Source: Sycon ciliatum | Lineage: Eukaryota; Porifera; Calcarea; Leucosolenida; Sycettidae | NCBI RefSeq assembly: GCF_964019385.1 | Contig: NC_088645.1 | Coordinates: 23,122,104-23,186,103 of the forward strand | Length of the DNA: 64,000 bases | Reading direction: 5' to 3' | Position numbers and translations under genes: made by a program | The notes under the pieces: model-generated | Seen by the model: only the letters and a program-made list of their open reading frames with translations | The model's database searches: none | What the model was told of the DNA's origin: nothing | Shown: in pieces, positions 62,729 through 64,000 of the stretch | How the letters are laid out: the number at the start of each line of letters is the position of its first letter | Numbering within the stretch: the stretch's first letter is position 1

Positions 62729-63089
62729 CAACTAGTATTGTAGTGGAAAATAGAAATGTGAAAAGGACCTCCAATCTCCCCAATATTCTGCTGTATAGAT
62801 TATAATGCTGCCCCCCCCCCCTTCCGAATTATTAGTTCCAGGCTGTAGATTCAGTCAAAAAAAATGATTGATGAGATTCGCTCCGCTAATCGCTGTACGT
62901 TTGGCTCTCCAAGTTTCCATGGACGATACATGTACATTTTGCTCTGCGCGTTACCGAAAAGTCATTGTGCATGGAGTGCTATGATCGTGGTGATAGTGCC
63001 TGCGTGCGTTGTGCGTACGCGTGGTCTCTGGATGTATGATATCTAGCATGTATTTCTTCTTGCTCTCAGTCTGTATGGATATATTGGTT

Positions 63090-63195
63090 GAAAAAATAAT
63101 TATAAGCACGGTCTCCAATGTAAGCGCGGTCTCCAATATAAGCACGGGGCAGAGGGGTGTTGAAAAAATATAAGCACAGCGCTTTTTTAATTGTT
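63090..63195. mobile_element. Fragment of the 7.9-kb MITE family
   Basis: ATTATAAGCACGGTCTCCAA and a GTTGAAAAAATATAAGCAC end match motifs at 7908-8208. Located in the PLA2-4 intron. Confidence 0.55.
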
Positions 63196-64000
63196 TTCGT
63201 AGGTGCACAGCATGATTGTTTGTCTCACTACACAGTTTTAGCGTTATTATTAGTTTCTCACCCGCCGTTGCACTTAGCTCTCACTTCACTTCTATTGTCT
63301 CACCTTCCCTTATTCTATTTTGGCACTGTATTTTGTTCTCGAAACACATCATTGAATGTATATTTAATCATTGTTCAGCATGGTTACTCTTCAGTCACGG
63401 CTTTCCACTGATGAATGTGACAAGAAAATTAATTCTGGTAAACTTTCATGACTTCGTTGTAGTGTGGCGATGACTGCAGAATTTGTTCTCTTTATTGCTA
63501 TTATAAAATTGTTGTCTCCACGTCGATTATTTACAGCGCTTATAATAAAACATTTTAAAAAGGGTAGTAATAATCGGAGCAAGCTCGTCCACATGTTCAA
63601 GTAGACAATAATAGTATTGCCTTTCGCTCTGCTTTTCGCTGCAGGCTACAACAGTGGCTGTATGAGGCGTGTGTGCGAATGCGACCGTGAAGCGGCACTG
63701 TGCTTCAGGAGACATGCCTCGGTTTACAGTTCGAGTAACGTCAACCTCGGTCAAATCACGTGCTAGTTGTGTCGTGTAATTTGGGCTCCGTACAATCATA
63801 CTCCTACCTTGCCACCAACATGCACTACAGTGATTTTAATGGTACCATTTACATGCACATGCACATGTACATGCGTTTGCGTCTTTCCCTCAAACCAGTG
63901 AATATTTCACAATCATGTATCTTTCCTTTTCTCTGATTCACTTTTGCACCATGATCATCACACTATGCATGGTTTTCCGTTAGACTTGCGATGTAAAACA

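Larger units (their letters stand above)
56438..63766 (+). pseudogene. Secreted phospholipase A2, paralogue 4, split by LINEs (PLA2-4)
   Basis: The signal-peptide part (56,438-56,558, with IMVSVFLVIVQTNALPSP) is homologous to the start of PLA2-3 and runs straight into a 46-T tract. The rest of exon 1 resumes at about 61,672-62,050: a Gln/His-rich propeptide ending RHRRS, a calcium loop [22 protein letters not shown] with His-Asp, then KEAKYWYDY. The GTAAGG donor is in phase 1. Exon 2 is 63,645-63,766 with CECDREAALCF and stop TAG. The catalytic part is intact, but the 5.1-kb LINE insertion separates it from its signal peptide. Unless the insert is spliced out, this copy is dead. The segment before the calcium loop is longer than in the paralogues. 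Confidence 0.82.

Noticed and set aside
63404..63440. CTGATGAATGTGACAAGAAAATTAATTC, hammerhead-like
   Set aside because: Stem II cannot form; the resemblance to the 54-kb array is limited to GAAA-TTAATTC.

Overview
The window is animal nuclear DNA. It has multi-exon genes with GT-AG introns, signal-peptide proteins rich in cysteine, LINEs, tRNA-derived SINEs, many foldback/MITE elements, microsatellites and very frequent TACATGTA-type palindromes. The species cannot be fixed from sequence alone. An intron-rich, repeat-dense invertebrate such as a sponge is my best guess (low confidence, inference only).

Layout. 0-5 kb is repeats: a 52-bp tandem array, a TACATG microsatellite, a hammerhead-bearing repeat and a 1-kb foldback. 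At 5.15-6.02 kb lies an intronless, secreted, cysteine-rich protein of unknown function. At 8.49-14.56 kb I could assemble an eight-exon arylsulfatase (484 codons) whose splice phases all agree. 15.8-26.3 kb is a nest of DNA transposons. An outer element with 21-bp inverted ends holds a 9.5-kb element with TTAA target duplications and GGTGGGACACCACC ends. That inner element carries a decayed plus-strand transposase in two pieces and, between them, a seven-exon minus-strand gene for a PIN/FEN-like nuclease with a CXC-type cysteine tail. 27.6-29.2 kb holds remnants of another minus-strand transposon-like gene.

From 30 kb on there are four secreted phospholipase A2 (PLA2) paralogues with the same two-exon structure and the same phase-1 intron: PLA2-1 (30.1-33.5 kb, +), PLA2-2 (35.7-37.8 kb, -, with an extra arginine-rich 11-residue repeat), PLA2-3 (46.1-47.1 kb, +, one-base frameshift beside the catalytic His-Asp) and PLA2-4 (56.4-63.8 kb, +, first exon split by a LINE that is itself split by another LINE).

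49.54-54.95 kb is a DNA transposon with palindromic ends and a CCGG target duplication, inserted into a MITE copy. It encodes a 917-residue Gypsy-type integrase joined to an OTU cysteine protease through an Asn/Thr/Ser repeat linker, an arrangement that fits the Ginger group. The LINE at 56.56-61.67 kb (-) has intact ORF2 (AP endonuclease plus reverse transcriptase) and a TAATG stop/start overlap with ORF1.

The most striking theme is hammerhead self-cleaving RNA motifs: five or six good type I cores and several decayed ones, at 2.2, 15.55, 33.3, 38.8, 48.7, 54.1-54.5, 55.9, 56.0 and 62.5 kb. Some sit in foldback elements with terminal inverted repeats, some in PLA2 introns and one set in a tandem array inside the Ginger-like element. 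This suggests that short non-coding elements spread hammerhead ribozymes through this genome.
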